Shown here one piece after another: positions 32,479 to 43,895 of a stretch of 64,000 bases of DNA. Below the pieces are notes generated by a model. That model made no database searches. It was not told the DNA's origin and worked only from the letters and a program-made list of their open reading frames with translations. This DNA comes from Prinsepia uniflora. Lineage: Eukaryota > Streptophyta > Magnoliopsida > Rosales > Rosaceae. Both the position numbers and the translations under genes were made by a program. Each line of letters begins with the position of its first letter. Within the stretch, counting starts at the first letter, position 1. The stretch spans positions 21,394,738 through 21,458,737 of the forward strand of contig CM064870.1 of NCBI GenBank assembly GCA_032719365.1. The letters are read 5' to 3'.

Positions 32479-33611
32479 CTATCACTCCACATTCATGCAC
32501 CATTCATCCTCATCTGTTTCATTTAAACCAAACCCGAAACACACATACGACCCACCCCAAAAACTCAAACACATAACCCCCAAGCCTCATTTGTTGTTGT
32601 TGGGCCGTGAAGGAAAGTGTGACAGTGAAAGGAGACGAACTGAACGATGGAAGAAGCGAGGATCGTCATAGACGGCAGCTGGAAACCCGAAATGGTAAGC
32701 TTTTGGTTTCAAAATTTGATCGATTTCTAGGGGTTGGTGATTGGATCTAATGATTGAGATTGCTTTCTGGTGGCCATACGAGATGATTAGGCTTGGAATC
32801 AAGGCTGGAGGTGGTCTGAGGTGGCTGAAAATAGAGGTGGAAGGTTGGCCGGTTGTTCTTCGATCGGGAAGGTAACTTCTGGACTTAGTTTTAAGGTTTT
32901 GAGTAGCTGGATCGATAGGAAATGGAAGGAAAAAACTATAGGAATTAACGGGGTTGAAAACAGTTGAGAAATGGCTAAGAATCGGTCTTGACGGTTTGCT
33001 GGTTCGGTTGACGCGAAAAACCAGAGAACCAGGTTCGACAGAAGTTAGGGGTGACACTGTTCACGGCGCGTGGCTCCCACGTGCAGCGCCTTTGGGCGGC
33101 GCGTGAGGGCACGTGAGACTGAATCTCGAGACATGATCAACCTATTTTTTCATTCTTTCAATGCAACGAACATTTTGGGAGAAGTTCCGAGTCGATCGGA
33201 CATTGTTTCAAGGTAGTTTTGGGTGTGCGAAGGTTTAGGGTTTATTTAAATACGTTTAAAAATCCTGAAAAAATTGGGGGATTTAATGTTAGGTTATTTG
33301 AAGTTGATAGCAACCCTCGAGTATAATTTGGATAGGTCCGGGAATTCTAGAAATGGTGATTAAGCCCGGGGAGGCTTATGGCACCCGTATCGAGGTGGCA
33401 GCTAGGATGGTCTGTGAGTGGACAATGATTTCTAAATTGATACATGAATAACTGTTTTATATGTTTTAATTATGTGATTTATGATGGATTTGATTGTGGT
33501 AGTTAGTATTTATGTATTTGCACGTATTTCGAGATTTATGGTTTTATACTGTGCTTATACGTGCTGATATTTCTATGATGGTTTAATGGAATGGTTTTGG
33601 ATTTGGAAATA

Positions 33612-33860
33612 TGGAATCGGGCATGAGACCCATTTGATTTGGAAACTATCGGACTTGAAGTTCATTTGATTTAATGAGATATCGCGCTGGAGGTCCAATT
33701 GTCTTACACGATCGGGCTTGAGGCCCAATTGGTTTATAATATTGGGCTGGACGCCCAATAGACTTACATGATCGGGCTTGAGGCCCAATTGGTTTATGAT
33801 ATCGAGCATGAGTCCCATAGTGGTTTATAAATGTGATTTCGGGTTCGGAGACCCTAAAAT
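33612..33860 (+). repeat. ~32-bp hairpin-unit array in the LTR
   Basis: About eight units of the form ATCGGGCTTGAGGCCCAATT plus GGTTTATGAT. Each unit holds a small palindrome GGGC...GCCC, or in other LTRs GGGT...ACCC. Confidence 0.8.
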
Positions 33861-34200
33861 GGAATTTTAATTTGAGGAATCGGATTTTATGTATCTACGA
33901 TGGTTTCATGGAAATCCCGGGCATAGCCCTTTGAAAGATTTTGAGATGATTTATGAAATGGTTTTCCATATACCATCCTCATGAGTGGTTGCCCTCCAGA
34001 CGTCTCGTAGTATCCTGGAGTGGTTGGTTGTCTCCTCCAGACGTCCCGTAGTATCCTGGAGTAGTCACGGAACATTGCTTGCGAGGGGTCATTACACGGA
34101 CCGAGCGGTCCATATAGTGACTCAGGAGAAGGATTGCTAGAGGTTAACACACTCCCCCTAGTGAAAGTCATTGATCTGCAGGTCATAGATCTGGGTGGAC

Positions 34201-35727
34201 TGATAGGTCATAATTTGTGCATGTTATCCATGATTTAATACCCTTTTACGTATGTTTTGTTAATATTTTGTTCTATACAATTGGAGAAAATAATATATTT
34301 TGTGAGAAATGTATAGATCAAATAGAGCTTAGAATTATGAGAATTTGAGCGAAAGAATCACCTAAATCGGAGTTGAAACGAATAAGTTATGAAGGAAAGA
34401 AGATTGCATATGAAGGCTTTAAAGCTTTAATTCCGGATTTTTTTCATTTTTTAGGTTATTTTCAAGTTCCTTCCACATTTATTCTCCATATTGTATAGGG
34501 ATTTTAGTCTTATTTCCTTTTGTATTCTTATTTTTAATTCTTTTACTTGTAGGAAAGGTTTTAATTAGATTTCTTAATTAACTAGGAAGCCTTTTCCTTA
34601 TAGAATTGAATTTAAAACTCCTATTTTTAAGTGGATTACTTATTCTCTTATAAATAAGGGCATTAGAGTTTATTGTAGGGGGACCGAATTTACCTTCCTA
34701 GGTCCCAAAACTCTGTCAAAATTCATACTCAATTTATATACATAGTTAGCCGTATTTTATTATTGTTTTATGCTTTTGGATTCAAGCTTGTGCTAAGGAG
34801 GACGTAAAGCGTGGGAGAAGAAGAGTGTTTGAGCCCCTTTTCCTATTCCTTGCTAATCTTTAGTATTTGTGTTTATTTATTCTTTTATCGTTTTATGTTT
34901 CTTATGCATTTAATTATGTTATTCGTTAATTCAATAATGTTTGAGTAGTGTAATTAGGGCTAGGGGTACTTGAAGCCCTAGCCATGTTAGTTCGTGTTTG
35001 ATTTCTAGCTCTTGATTATGATTGTTATGTATGCCTGGATTTGTTGGATTACTGCGCTTCATGAACTCAATTTATGCTTATAAGCTTAGCTACCTTATTT
35101 GTGTATAATTGTCGATGTAATTGCTTGACGGATCACCTCGATGTTTGTGTTCACCCTGTAATTTGTAGCATCACGTTTAAGAGGGGGAATCTTATTTCTA
35201 ATCTAAACTCATTACTTCCTAGGTCTACACATCACTTTTCTAGGGATAGTGTAGTGTCATTAAATCTTCTTTATGTTTCATGCATTATCACGCACCATCG
35301 GTAATAGTTGTTTAAGGGCGGGTACATCACGCTTAAACATGCAATCTAAGAGAAGATAATATGTGTGGGGTGAACCTTAGTCGGACCCGTGCACGGGCAC
35401 TTAATTCAGATACACGCATATTAATCTAATCAAGGAAATCTAATGGAACTATAATTGGTAAAGGTGGATAGAAACCCTAGCTCGACTTAGTTAGTTATTA
35501 TTAGTTAATTTATTTCATTAATAAAACGTAACAAAACCCCCCATTGCATTTTAATTACTCCACTTAAGTCAATTGAGTTAAAACAAATTGGATATTGTTG
35601 AGCAAGTCTTCGTGGGATTGACCTTTGCTTGTATCTATACTACCTATACGTCTTGTGCGCTTGCAAAGTTTATTACACGTAGAGGTTTTGCCTAGTACAT
35701 CTTTTGTGCTTGGTAAAATCTCTATCA
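34201..35727 (+). mobile_element. Solo LTR of an Athila-like gypsy element
   Basis: 1,527 bp, tgataggtcataattt...aaaatctctatca, with target duplication tggac (34196-34200 and 35728-35732). The host LTR reads on correctly across the gap (gggtggac + cttgggg, compare 40187-40196). The same LTR type is found at 47537, where it follows a long PPT-like aggtttgggggtact, a hallmark I associate with Athila/Tat-type elements. The clade is inferred, the insertion itself is clear. No protein. Confidence 0.9.
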
Positions 35728-36349
35728 TGGACCTTGGGGAGACTCGGGATTGAGACCGCGAGTAGCATGCATAGCTTTGGAACCGTGATGGTATTGATTG
35801 TGACATCTGGGATGTTAGGCATCAAGGATGTCGAGGATTGGTTTTGGGTTGAGTTCCCATATACTTGGTTTTGAGCTGAGCTCCCACATGAATGGTTTTG
35901 GGCCGAGTTCCCACATGATTGGTTTTGGGCTGAATTTCCACATGATTGGTTTTGGACTGAGTTCCCCTATACTTTGGTTTACGGTTTTGGGCTAAGGCTT
36001 TAATGATTTAGTTAATGAGAAATGGTTTGATTACTGGTTTTCAAATGCATGCATGCTTTTTAGTGAAGGGTATAAATTTCTTTTTGTGAAATGTGTTTTA
36101 TAAATTATTTATTTTTTCCACTAACAGCTTTGAATGGTTTTTAATGCCCTTCAGGTTGATCGCGGATGCGGGCTGTAGTAGAGACCAAGACAACACAATC
36201 CTCTATCGATCCTTGCGAACTCTGGAAGCCTCAGATGGGTAGAGGTTTTGAGTTATCCCTTGTTTGGCCCTTCGTATCACACGTGGGTTAGACGGGAGCA
36301 TGGCACATCCCTTGTTAATCTCGGGGGATTGGGATGGGTCGTGTCAGTG

Positions 36350-36365
36350 TGGTATCAGAGCACGG
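36350..36365 (+). promoter_or_regulatory. Primer-binding site (initiator Met tRNA)
   Basis: TGGTATCAGAGCACGG three bases after the 5' LTR. Confidence 0.92.
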
Positions 36366-38865
36366 TTTGCTCTTGTGGTACGCACAGGTCGAGGATGTGA
36401 TGTCTCTACGCAGGATGCCGTAGTATGAGAATTCATTGGAATCGAACCCTGGTTAGGGTTACATTTGGCATGTGATGCGATGGTTAAGGGTTCGATTGGT
36501 ACATGATGCCGTGTTTTCGAGAGGTTTGATCCCGAGTAGGATTAATGTGCATGGGAATCCAAAGGCTTAGAGCCGTAGTGTTGTGGTTGGATGGGACCTA
36601 GTTGACCAGTTGTACCCATATGACGATTTTTAGAGTCGAGACCGTTGGACCGGTTGGGTTGGATGTTGTGCTGTCCTCTACAGCTGAAGTCGTGGATGAC
36701 CTAGCAGACAACTCTAGTTGAGTCTAGTTGAGACTATGAGAATTGATTGGTCTGACACTAAGAAAAATGATGGGATCCGATCCACAGGTGCCCTTGGATA
36801 CGGAGTCTCGATAGCGATGTATGTTGGTTGTGTCTGAACGAGGTTGTGGCAGACAAGACTGTCGAGAATTGGGTTACAGTCAGGGACGTTCCTTGTTCCT
36901 TTCTTGTACATTATGTCAGAGTGGTTAAGTTGAGGAAGGCAGAGTTCCCCCAACCTGAGAAGAGGTACGTGGTTATTACTCGGTATGAGCAGAGATTTAG
37001 GTTGGGTCTGATTCGCACAATGTGTTCCAGTGATTGCGATGATGATATGAAACGATGAGCCACGAGCTGAGGATGTGACTCAGTCGTGATGTGCTTATGT
37101 TCGGTAACTACCACTACTAGATGATGAGGATTCGTTGGCTAGTGATAATTCTTGGAAATTGTATCGAGATAACAGATATGATAGAGATGGACTAGATGGA
37201 ATCCAGCAGTAGATGAGATGTGTTGGGACTCTAACCCAACTGTGAGTGAGACAACTGATGTGATTGAAATGACTAAGTGGTGATTGGATGAAACGGTATA
37301 AAGGGATGCCGCAAGTACTGGCATGGGGATTAGTGGTTGATTGGTCAGATGTGGTGGTATGCAGAGATTTAGCCACAGATCACAGCAGAAGCCTGTTATG
37401 ACTCTTCAGTCGAACGGTACATCAGGTTAGGATGAATTGACATCCTTTTGGATGTGCATAAACGGTCTTCAATGGACCGACGAGTTGGGTGTTAGATGGT
37501 TTACAGACACGTGGTTGGCGTCCGAGTGAGTTGAGGACTAGGGAGTCCGATGACGAGACTTGGTAGGACAAGTCCAGTGGTAGGATACTCGTTGTGGATT
37601 AAGTCTGATGGTCGAAAAAGATAGATATGCTTCCAACATAGTTGGAACTTCAGAATCAAGAGAGGTTGCAATTGAGACAATGAGAAGAGTACTTGATTCT
37701 GCATTGGCGATGAATATTTTGGGGTCACTGAGTGTGATTTCTCATTTTCTGCTCGTTAGCAGATAGTTCTTGGTGGCACCAGATAGGGTGAATTTCCTTT
37801 CCGATTATGCTAAACTAGGAGTGGAGGAGAATCGTATTGTGAGACAGTTGAAGAATCTTTGGAATAGTTGGTGAGATGACAAGACAAAGGTTGGATATGT
37901 GAAGAGTGTATACGATCTGTCTTGGTCACAAAGAGGAGCACGTGTTGGATACTATGGTAGCAAGATTCGGACTGGTGCGTCTTGGTGGACATGGTTCGGA
38001 TAGACACACATTGGTTGACGTGAGTAAGTTATCGCTTGGGGTATGCCCCAACCATGTTATGACTGTTTAGGTACGGTGGTGCATAGGATGCACCAGTTGT
38101 AGTTGTGATGGTAATGAAGGTTATCAGAGAAGTTTCGATGTGGTGGAGTTATGATGGACTAGACATTGAGTATTGCGCACGAAGCCGGAGTGAGTTGGTA
38201 GGTTTCAGTGATTGATGTGAGCGGGGGCTCAAAGTCGTGGATGACTAAGGGAACCTTATAGTGCAGACGTGTTATCACTACTAGACAAGTATTCTGCGAG
38301 GTCCAGTTACACATAGGTCGAACTGAGTTGGTGGTTAGGATAACCACATGTGCGTAGGATGTCAGCGTGGATCGCTGAGGGAGTTGACTGATGTGAGTAC
38401 TGAAGCTGATAAATGCCGCCGCTTGAGTATGGCCTGCGAGGTGACATTCGTTCCATTGTGACGGTAGGATCTAGCGGATGTTTTCCTGATCGGATGCTGA
38501 GCAGAATGTCAGCTTGGATGTGACAGCCCTCAGTGGGAGTGCGTATCTCAGCTTGACGACCCAAAGTTGGAAAATTTCGGAGTAGTAGACTGAAAAGCTA
38601 ACTACGATGCCAACTTTGATTGTCAACGGAAAAGAACCATTAGGTTGAAAAGCTGATTTGATGTCAACTTAGTATAGCTGACCTGTTGGAGTGGGTGACA
38701 GGCGAGATCGACAAGAATCAGTATCAAAGTGAGGCTTACGAGCCGACGTGTGGTTTTTTCGAGCGTGTACGGTTAAATGAGGGTACTCTTAGTGGGAGGC
38801 AGAATTGGATTTTCCACGATTTACTGGTGGAATTGGATTAGTTTGAATTTCGAGGACGAATGTCA
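36366..38865 (+). pseudogene. Decayed gag-pol region with a readable gag trace
   Basis: About 2.5 kb. Near 36900-37040 one frame reads YVRVVKLRKAEFPQPEK, then VVITRYEQRFRLGLIRTM. This follows the retrotransposon gag pattern (LR..K..EF..L.QG..TV.EY..RF..L.R). The rest has stops in all frames. The end keeps the Pol-terminal FRGR phrase (gaatttcgaggacgaa, 38845-38860) before it is cut by the deletion into the 3' LTR. Confidence 0.65.
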
Positions 38866-40782
38866 AGATTAAATATTAATTCATTATAGATTAACGTGAC
38901 TGATTCCTGATTAGTCGAGAGAATGCGGACGGACGGTGTAAAATGACTATTTTTCCCTTGAAATTGGGCAAAATGTTGATTTTTTGACGCGGAGAGTCAA
39001 ATATACGGAGACCGATGACCATGACGTAGATCGGGATGTCACGAGTCCATAGACTAGTGGCACGTCAAAATCGGACGTTCGACGAGAAAGTTACAGGTCA
39101 CTGAAGTTTTGAGGCATTATTGCACGTTTTACGAGATTGGTGGACTTTTGTCTTGAATGGGCCCCAGATATTTTCCCAGTCCCAATGGATGAGTGACAAG
39201 TGTCACCTATCCATTACCTATCACCCCACATTCTTGTACCATTCATCCTCGTTTGTTTCATTCAAACCAAACCTGAAACACACATACGACCCACCCTAAA
39301 ATCTCAAACCCACAACGCCCAATCCTCATTTGTTGATGTTGGGCTGTGAAGGAAAGTGAGAGAGTGAGAGGAGACGAACTGAACGGTGGCAGCAGCGAGG
39401 ACCGTCGTGGACGAAACTATAGGAATTAACAGGGTTGAAAATATTTGAGAAATGGCTGAGAACCAGTCTCGACGGTTCGTCGGTTTGGTTGACCCAAAAA
39501 ACAACAGAATCGGGTTCGACAAAGGTTAGGAGTGACACTATTCATGATGCGTGAGGGCGCATGAGCACGAATCTCGAGATATGATCAACATGTGTTTTCA
39601 TCCTTTCGATGTAATGAACATTATGGGAAAAGTTCCGAGTCAATCAGACACTGTTTCGGGGTAGTTTTAGGTGTCCGAAGGTTTAGGGTTTATTTTAAAT
39701 ACGTTTAAAAATCCTGAAAAAATTGGGGGATTTAATGTTAGGTTATTTGAAGTAGATAGTAACCCTCGAGTATGATTTGGACAGGTCCGAGAATCCCGGA
39801 GATGGTGATTTAGCCCGGGGAGGCTTATGACACGCGTATCGTAACGACAGTTAGGACGGTCTGTGAGTGGACATAGATTTCTCAATTGATGCATGCATAC
39901 CTGTTTTATATGTTTTAAATATGTGATTTATGATGTATTTGATTGTGGTAGTTAGTATTTACGTATTTGCACGTATTTTGAGATTTTTGATTTTATACTG
40001 TGCTTATACGTGCTGGTATTTCTATGATGGTTTAATGGAATGGTTTGGGTTTTATACTATGCCTGCGAGGGGTCATTACACGGAGCGATCGATCCGTATA
40101 GTGACTCGGGAATAGGATTGCTAGAGGTTAAAACCACCCCCCAGGGAAGGTCATTAATCTGCGGGTCATTGACCTGGGTGGACCCTAGGGAGACTCGGGA
40201 TTGAGACCCCAAGTAGCACGCGTAGCTTTGGAACCGTGAAGGTATTGATTGTGACATATGGGATGTCGATGATTGGTTTTGGGCTAAGTTCCCATATACT
40301 TGGTTTTGGGCTGATCTCCCATATGAATGGTTTTGGGCTGAGTTCCCACATGATTGGTTTTGGGCTGAGTTCCCACATGATTGGTTTTGGACTGAGTTCC
40401 CCTATACTTTGGTTTACGATTTTGGGCTAAGGCACTAATGATTTAATTAATGAGAAATGGTTTGATTATTGGTTTTCGAATGCATGCATTCTTTTTAGTG
40501 AAGGGTATAAATGTCTTTTTGTGAAATGTGTTTTATAAATTATTTGTTTCGTCCACTCACAACTTTTAATGGGTTTTAATGCCCTTCAGGTTGATCGCGG
40601 ATGCGGGCTGCAGCAGAGACCGAGACATCACACTCCTCCACCGATCCTGACGCACTTTGGAAGTCTCGAACGGGCAGAGGTTTTGAGTTATCTGTTGTCT
40701 GGCCCTTCGTATAACACGTGGGTTAGACGAGAGCATGACACATCCCTTGTTACTCCATGGGGGATTGGGATGGGTCGTGTCA
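38866..40782 (+). repeat. 3' LTR of the 31368-40782 element, deleted form
   Basis: Lacks the first ~24 bp, about 240 bp near 39415, and the hairpin array present at 33612-33860 in its partner. Keeps CTGTGAGTGGAC (39861-39872), the GGTTTTGGGCTGAGTTCCC array (40265-40420) and GTCCACTCACAA (40551-40562). Confidence 0.88.
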
Positions 40783-40789
40783 CTCCTAC

Positions 40790-42006
40790 TCCAAAATGGT
40801 TTACTAGGACTACCAAAAACCTACATCCCTCAACCAGAGGGGCATGTCGAAATAGGAAAGGAAAGTATGGTTTGCAGATTGAAGAAGTCACTTTACGGGC
40901 TAAAGCAATCTCCAAGACAGTGGTACAAACGTTTTGATTCCTATATGCTGAAAATTGAGTTTCGAAGATGCTTATATGATTGCTGTGTTTACTATCATAT
41001 GTTCGAAGATAGTTAGATTATACTATTGCTACTTTATGTAGATGACATGTTGATTGCATGTCAAGATATGTCTAGAATTCGAAAGTTGAAGATGCAACTA
41101 AGTAAGGAATTCGACATGAAGGATCTAGGACCCGCACAAAAGATCCTTGGAATGCAAATACGGAGGGACAGAACAGCGGGAAAGATTTGGCTATCACAAC
41201 CAAAGTATATTCAAAGTATTTTGGAGCGCTTCAACATGAATGAAGCAAAGCCAGTGTCCACTCCATTAGCAACACACTATCAATTGAGTGCACTGCAAAG
41301 TCCAACTACAGAACAAGAGTTGAAGGAGATGAAGAAAGTACCATATGCAAGTGCAGTAGGGTGTCTTATGTATGCAATGGTTTGCACCAGACCTGACTTA
41401 GCTCAAGCAATGAGCGTTGTCTCGAGGTATATGGAAAATCCAGGAAAGGAGCATTGGTCTGCAGTTAAGTGGATCCTTCGTTATTTGAAAGGAACAAAAA
41501 ATCTGGGCATTTTGTTTGAAAAACAGCAAGGAGAAACATATGTTTTGGGTTATGTGGATGCAGACTACGCAGGGAATCTAGACAGAAGAAGGTCCACGAC
41601 AGGTTACGTGTTCACGTGTGGTGGTGGCCCTATTTGTTGGAGGTCTACTCTACAGTCTATTTCAACATTGTCTACAACAGAGGCAGAGTACATTGCACTA
41701 GCAGAAGCTGGAAAAGAAGCAATTTGGCTAAGTGGTTTAGCGAGGGAGTTCGGAATCATTCAGAAATCTGTGGTGATTAGGTGTGACAGTGAAAGTGCTA
41801 TCTTCTTAGCAAAGAATCAAGTGTTTCATGGGAGATCAAAACATATTGATGTCTGTTATCACAGGATAAGGGATTGGGTCGGCTCTAAGGAGGTGATAGT
41901 CGAAAAGGTCCATACAAAGGAAAATGCTTCTAACTATCTTACTAAAACAGTTATACCAGAGAAGTTCAAGTATTGCTTGAACTTACTCAACCTTATCTCG
42001 TGCTAA
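40790..42006 (+). pseudogene. Copia (Tork-like) RT and RNase H, truncated
   Basis: Readable order: PQPEGHVEIGKESMVCRLKK, KSLYGLKQSPRQWYKRF, the catalytic YVDD (41035-41046), FDMKDLGPAQKILGMQI, LMYAMVCTRPDLAQAM, GKEHWSAVKWILRYLKGT, then the RNase H marks YVDADYAG, RRSTTGYVFTCGGGPICW, TTEAEYIALAEA, RCDSESAIFLAKN and SKHIDVCYHRIRDWV. Only one in-frame TAG (41014-41016, just before YVDD) breaks 400 codons, so the decay is recent. The LMYAMVCTRPD phrase and overall pattern resemble Tnt1/Tork elements. It differs clearly from the Copia at 991-7700. Confidence 0.92.
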
Positions 42007-42017
42007 AGGGTTGGGTG

Positions 42018-42041
42018 GAGCACCTCCTCATATGAGGTGCA
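42018..42041. other. Palindromic stem-loop after the Pol stop
   Basis: GCACCTC and GAGGTGC pair around CTCATAT, and CCTCATATGAGG is itself a perfect palindrome. A run of T follows at 42060-42076. Function unknown. Confidence 0.6.
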
Positions 42042-42169
42042 GTAGGGCAAAAGGGAGTTTATTTTTTTTTTTTTGCCAAGGTGAAAGGTTCTTGAAGTTT
42101 TTTCCAGGGTTGCTTCAAGAAGGTTCGAAGACATTCTGGGTTTTTAATGGTCATTTCTTGGTTTTGACT

Positions 42170-42184
42170 CACCAATGTGGAGAT
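42170..42184 (+). promoter_or_regulatory. Polypurine tract of the Tork-like element
   Basis: caccaatgtggagat directly before the LTR, a form of the usual Tork CCAAGTGGGAGAT. Confidence 0.8.
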
Positions 42185-42771
42185 TGTTGAAGAATTGGCT
42201 CGGCAAATACCAAGATTTAGTGTTTGACTAGGAATACTAGTTTAACTAGGATTCCAAGTTAATCTAGTGTTTCCATATAGGATTAGGAAAAGTATTCCAT
42301 AGCCCTCTAGAGATTAGGAAATAAGTTATCTTTCCATCTCCAAAGAGGAATAGGAATTGTAATATGCTAAGGAGGGTATCCTAAGTTCCTATACATTATA
42401 AATAGGCCTCTTAGGAGTCCTTACATACACACAGAAAAATAAGACAGCAGTAAACTAAGAAGTCATACACGGGTATAAGAGCAAAAGAGTGATTTGAGAG
42501 ATCGTGAGCAAGGGTTTGGGGATTAGGTTAGGATTCTACATAAATTCTTGTAATCTTGTTATCTTCATAGTGCTAGTGATTTTTCAAGGAGGTCACACGA
42601 GGACGTAGGCAAAGATTAGCCGAACCTCGCTAAATTCTTGTGTTCGTGTGTGTGGCGTGTTTACTTTATTGTTCATCTATATTCCGCATTATCTTAGCAT
42701 CATCCTATTGTTTGCATAGTCACCTAAGTCTATCAAGAAACAAGATCAGTAAAGGGACAAAATTTACAACA
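42185..42771 (+). repeat. 3' LTR of the Tork-like element
   Basis: 587 bp from TGTTGAAGAATT to TTTACAACA, with 5-bp inverted ends TGTTG/CAACA. A TATAAATA box is at 42397-42404, with transcript start expected about 30 bp later. The end was chosen from the inverted ends, as no target duplication can be tested. Confidence 0.8.
42397..42404 (+). promoter_or_regulatory. TATA box of the Tork-like LTR
   Basis: TATAAATAGGCC, a strong plant TATA context. Confidence 0.75.
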
Positions 42772-43030
42772 GATCAATCAGACGTAGATCGACCATCTAG
42801 TAGTGTGAGTTGGGGCATTCGGTCTGGCGAGGAATAGGTGATGCACAAGTATCTAGTAGGATTGATATTGTTGTGCTTCTTTTGAATTGAGCGCCAAGTG
42901 TGGTTTCTTCGGACTGATTCGTGTTTTTACAAGCCTATCAGATTAGGTACAAACACACTATCATTTTTCTACTCTATTTCTCATGGTAACCATAAAAATG
43001 TAAATATGAAAACCAAATGATTATCAGACC
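42772..43030. other. Short intergenic stretch, nothing recognised
   Basis: Lies between the copia LTR and the 3' UTR side of the RBM18 gene. Confidence 0.4.
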
Positions 43031-43187
43031 CTTAATTTTGCATTTATTACATTTCATATTTTATAGATCCTGTAACGGAGTCGAATTAAGTGTATTGTAT
43101 TCAACTCTCGGGGAAATTACAACTTGAAATGGAGCAGGTTTAGAGCACTAGTTTGTTAATCTTCTGGCCGACGAATGATGAACACGA
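43031..43187 (-). other. Probable 3' UTR of the RBM18-type gene
   Basis: Downstream of the TGA on the minus strand, ending in AT-rich sequence with AATAAA-like forms (ATGTAATAAATGC around 43048). Extent is estimated. Confidence 0.5.
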
Positions 43188-43895
43188 TCACTGAAAAGAA
43201 GTGTCGGCTTGCTTCTGCTTCTTGGCACTATAGCCTTCCTCCTCCAGAGCCTTCAATTTGTTCTTGATTGCTGCTATTTTTGAGCTTCGACTGGTCTGTC
43301 CTGAGCTGCTACTAGAGAGGCTTGTTTTGGTTGCCTCATGCGCTCCACCCACTCCTTTGGAAGAATTATCTACTGCTTCCATAAAGTTCCTCTCGCTTGA
43401 AATGCGGACCACCATTGGGCGTCCACAAGCTAGTCTCCCATGCATCTTCTCCTTGGCTAATCTTGCTTCCTGCATGCTCACTTTAACGCTGGAAATCAGG
43501 AATTGCGTGAAAATCTAAATGATAAATGAGCAAGCAACTGTCTTCACCTCCTTGGTGCTATACTGTATGAAAGCAAAACCCCGTGGCTCTCCACGTTTTC
43601 TGCCACGAGTGTGCCATAGGAAGTCTTCGGTTACTATCGTCCCAAACGGAGAAAACATCTTGATTAGAGCAGCCCTAGAAAAATGCAGGCGCGAGCGAAT
43701 ATTAAGTTAAATATCACAGGTACTAGAGCAATAAATATCCTATTCCAAAGTTTTAGTTTTCCAAAGGTTTACTCACTCAGTGATTCTCAGATCAAGGTTA
43801 CCAATGTAGATTTTTCTTTCGCTATTTTCATCAAGGGAACCATTAAGATCCTGCCGAATGTCATCACTAGCCAATTCAGAATATTGTAATGCCAT
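43188..43895 (-). CDS. RBM18: RBM18-type RNA-binding protein, 175 aa, three coding exons
   Basis: The coding exons are 43777-43895, 43548-43674 and 43469-43188 (minus strand). Introns begin gtgagt and gtgaag and end ctag and gcag. Joined, they give 175 codons without a stop, close to the ~190 aa of animal RBM18. One RRM fills residues ~28-107: RNP2 IYIGNL (29-34) and RNP1 RGFAFIQY (71-78) are both present with their aromatic residues. The region KEKMHGRLACGRPMVVR (88-104) gives the last strands. A Ser-rich linker follows (132-145), then a Lys/Glu-rich helix SSKIAAIKNKLKALEEEG (144-161) that corresponds to the family's C-terminal helix, and a basic tail. The ATG follows a ttag acceptor, so a 5' UTR intron is likely. 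Molecular role in plants is not established; RNA binding is inferred from the RRM. The gene is an intact island between transposons. Confidence 0.92.

Larger units (their letters stand above)
31368..36346 (+). repeat. 5' LTR of the 31368-40782 element, interrupted twice
   Basis: TGTAACGACCCGTCCC...GGGTCGTGTCA. Interrupted at 31746-32478 and 34201-35727 by other elements, both with target duplications. It contains CTGTGAGTGGAC (33412-33423), the ~32-bp hairpin array (33612-33860) and a second array built on GGTTTTGGGCTGAGTTCCC (35840-35970). Confidence 0.9.
31368..40782 (+). mobile_element. Chromovirus-like gypsy element carrying two nested insertions
   Basis: 5' LTR 31368-36346 (about 2.7 kb once insertions are removed), Met primer site at 36350, internal region to 38865, and a 3' LTR 38866-40782 with internal deletions. 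Both LTRs end in GGGTCGTGTCA. The 3' LTR lacks its first ~24 bp and the purine tract: the phrase cgaggacgaa (38851-38860) runs straight into agattaaatatt. The flanks (attct and ctcct) are not a convincing target duplication, so at least one end has been rearranged. A Cassandra TRIM and an Athila-like solo LTR sit inside the 5' LTR. Confidence 0.88.
40783..42771 (+). mobile_element. 3' half of a Tork-like Ty1/copia element
   Basis: Begins inside the RT domain at what was the TAFLNG motif, and runs through RT, RNase H, a 180-bp spacer, a purine tract and a complete 3' LTR. The 5' half, including gag, protease, integrase and the 5' LTR, is missing. It abuts the end of a gypsy LTR at 40782. No matching piece is found left of 31368. 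Confidence 0.9.

Noticed and set aside
31595..32671. Longest open frame on the plus strand (358 codons) with an internal duplication
   Set aside because: It runs through both Cassandra LTRs in antisense; the duplication is the LTR pair. No protein family pattern, and the host is LTR DNA.
33612..33860. Regularly spaced short repeats resembling a CRISPR array
   Set aside because: Eukaryotic LTR context, no unique spacers, units differ by substitutions, no cas genes.
31363..40787. Target duplication for the 31368-40782 element
   Set aside because: Flanks attct and ctcct agree at only 3 of 5 bases, so I do not claim one.
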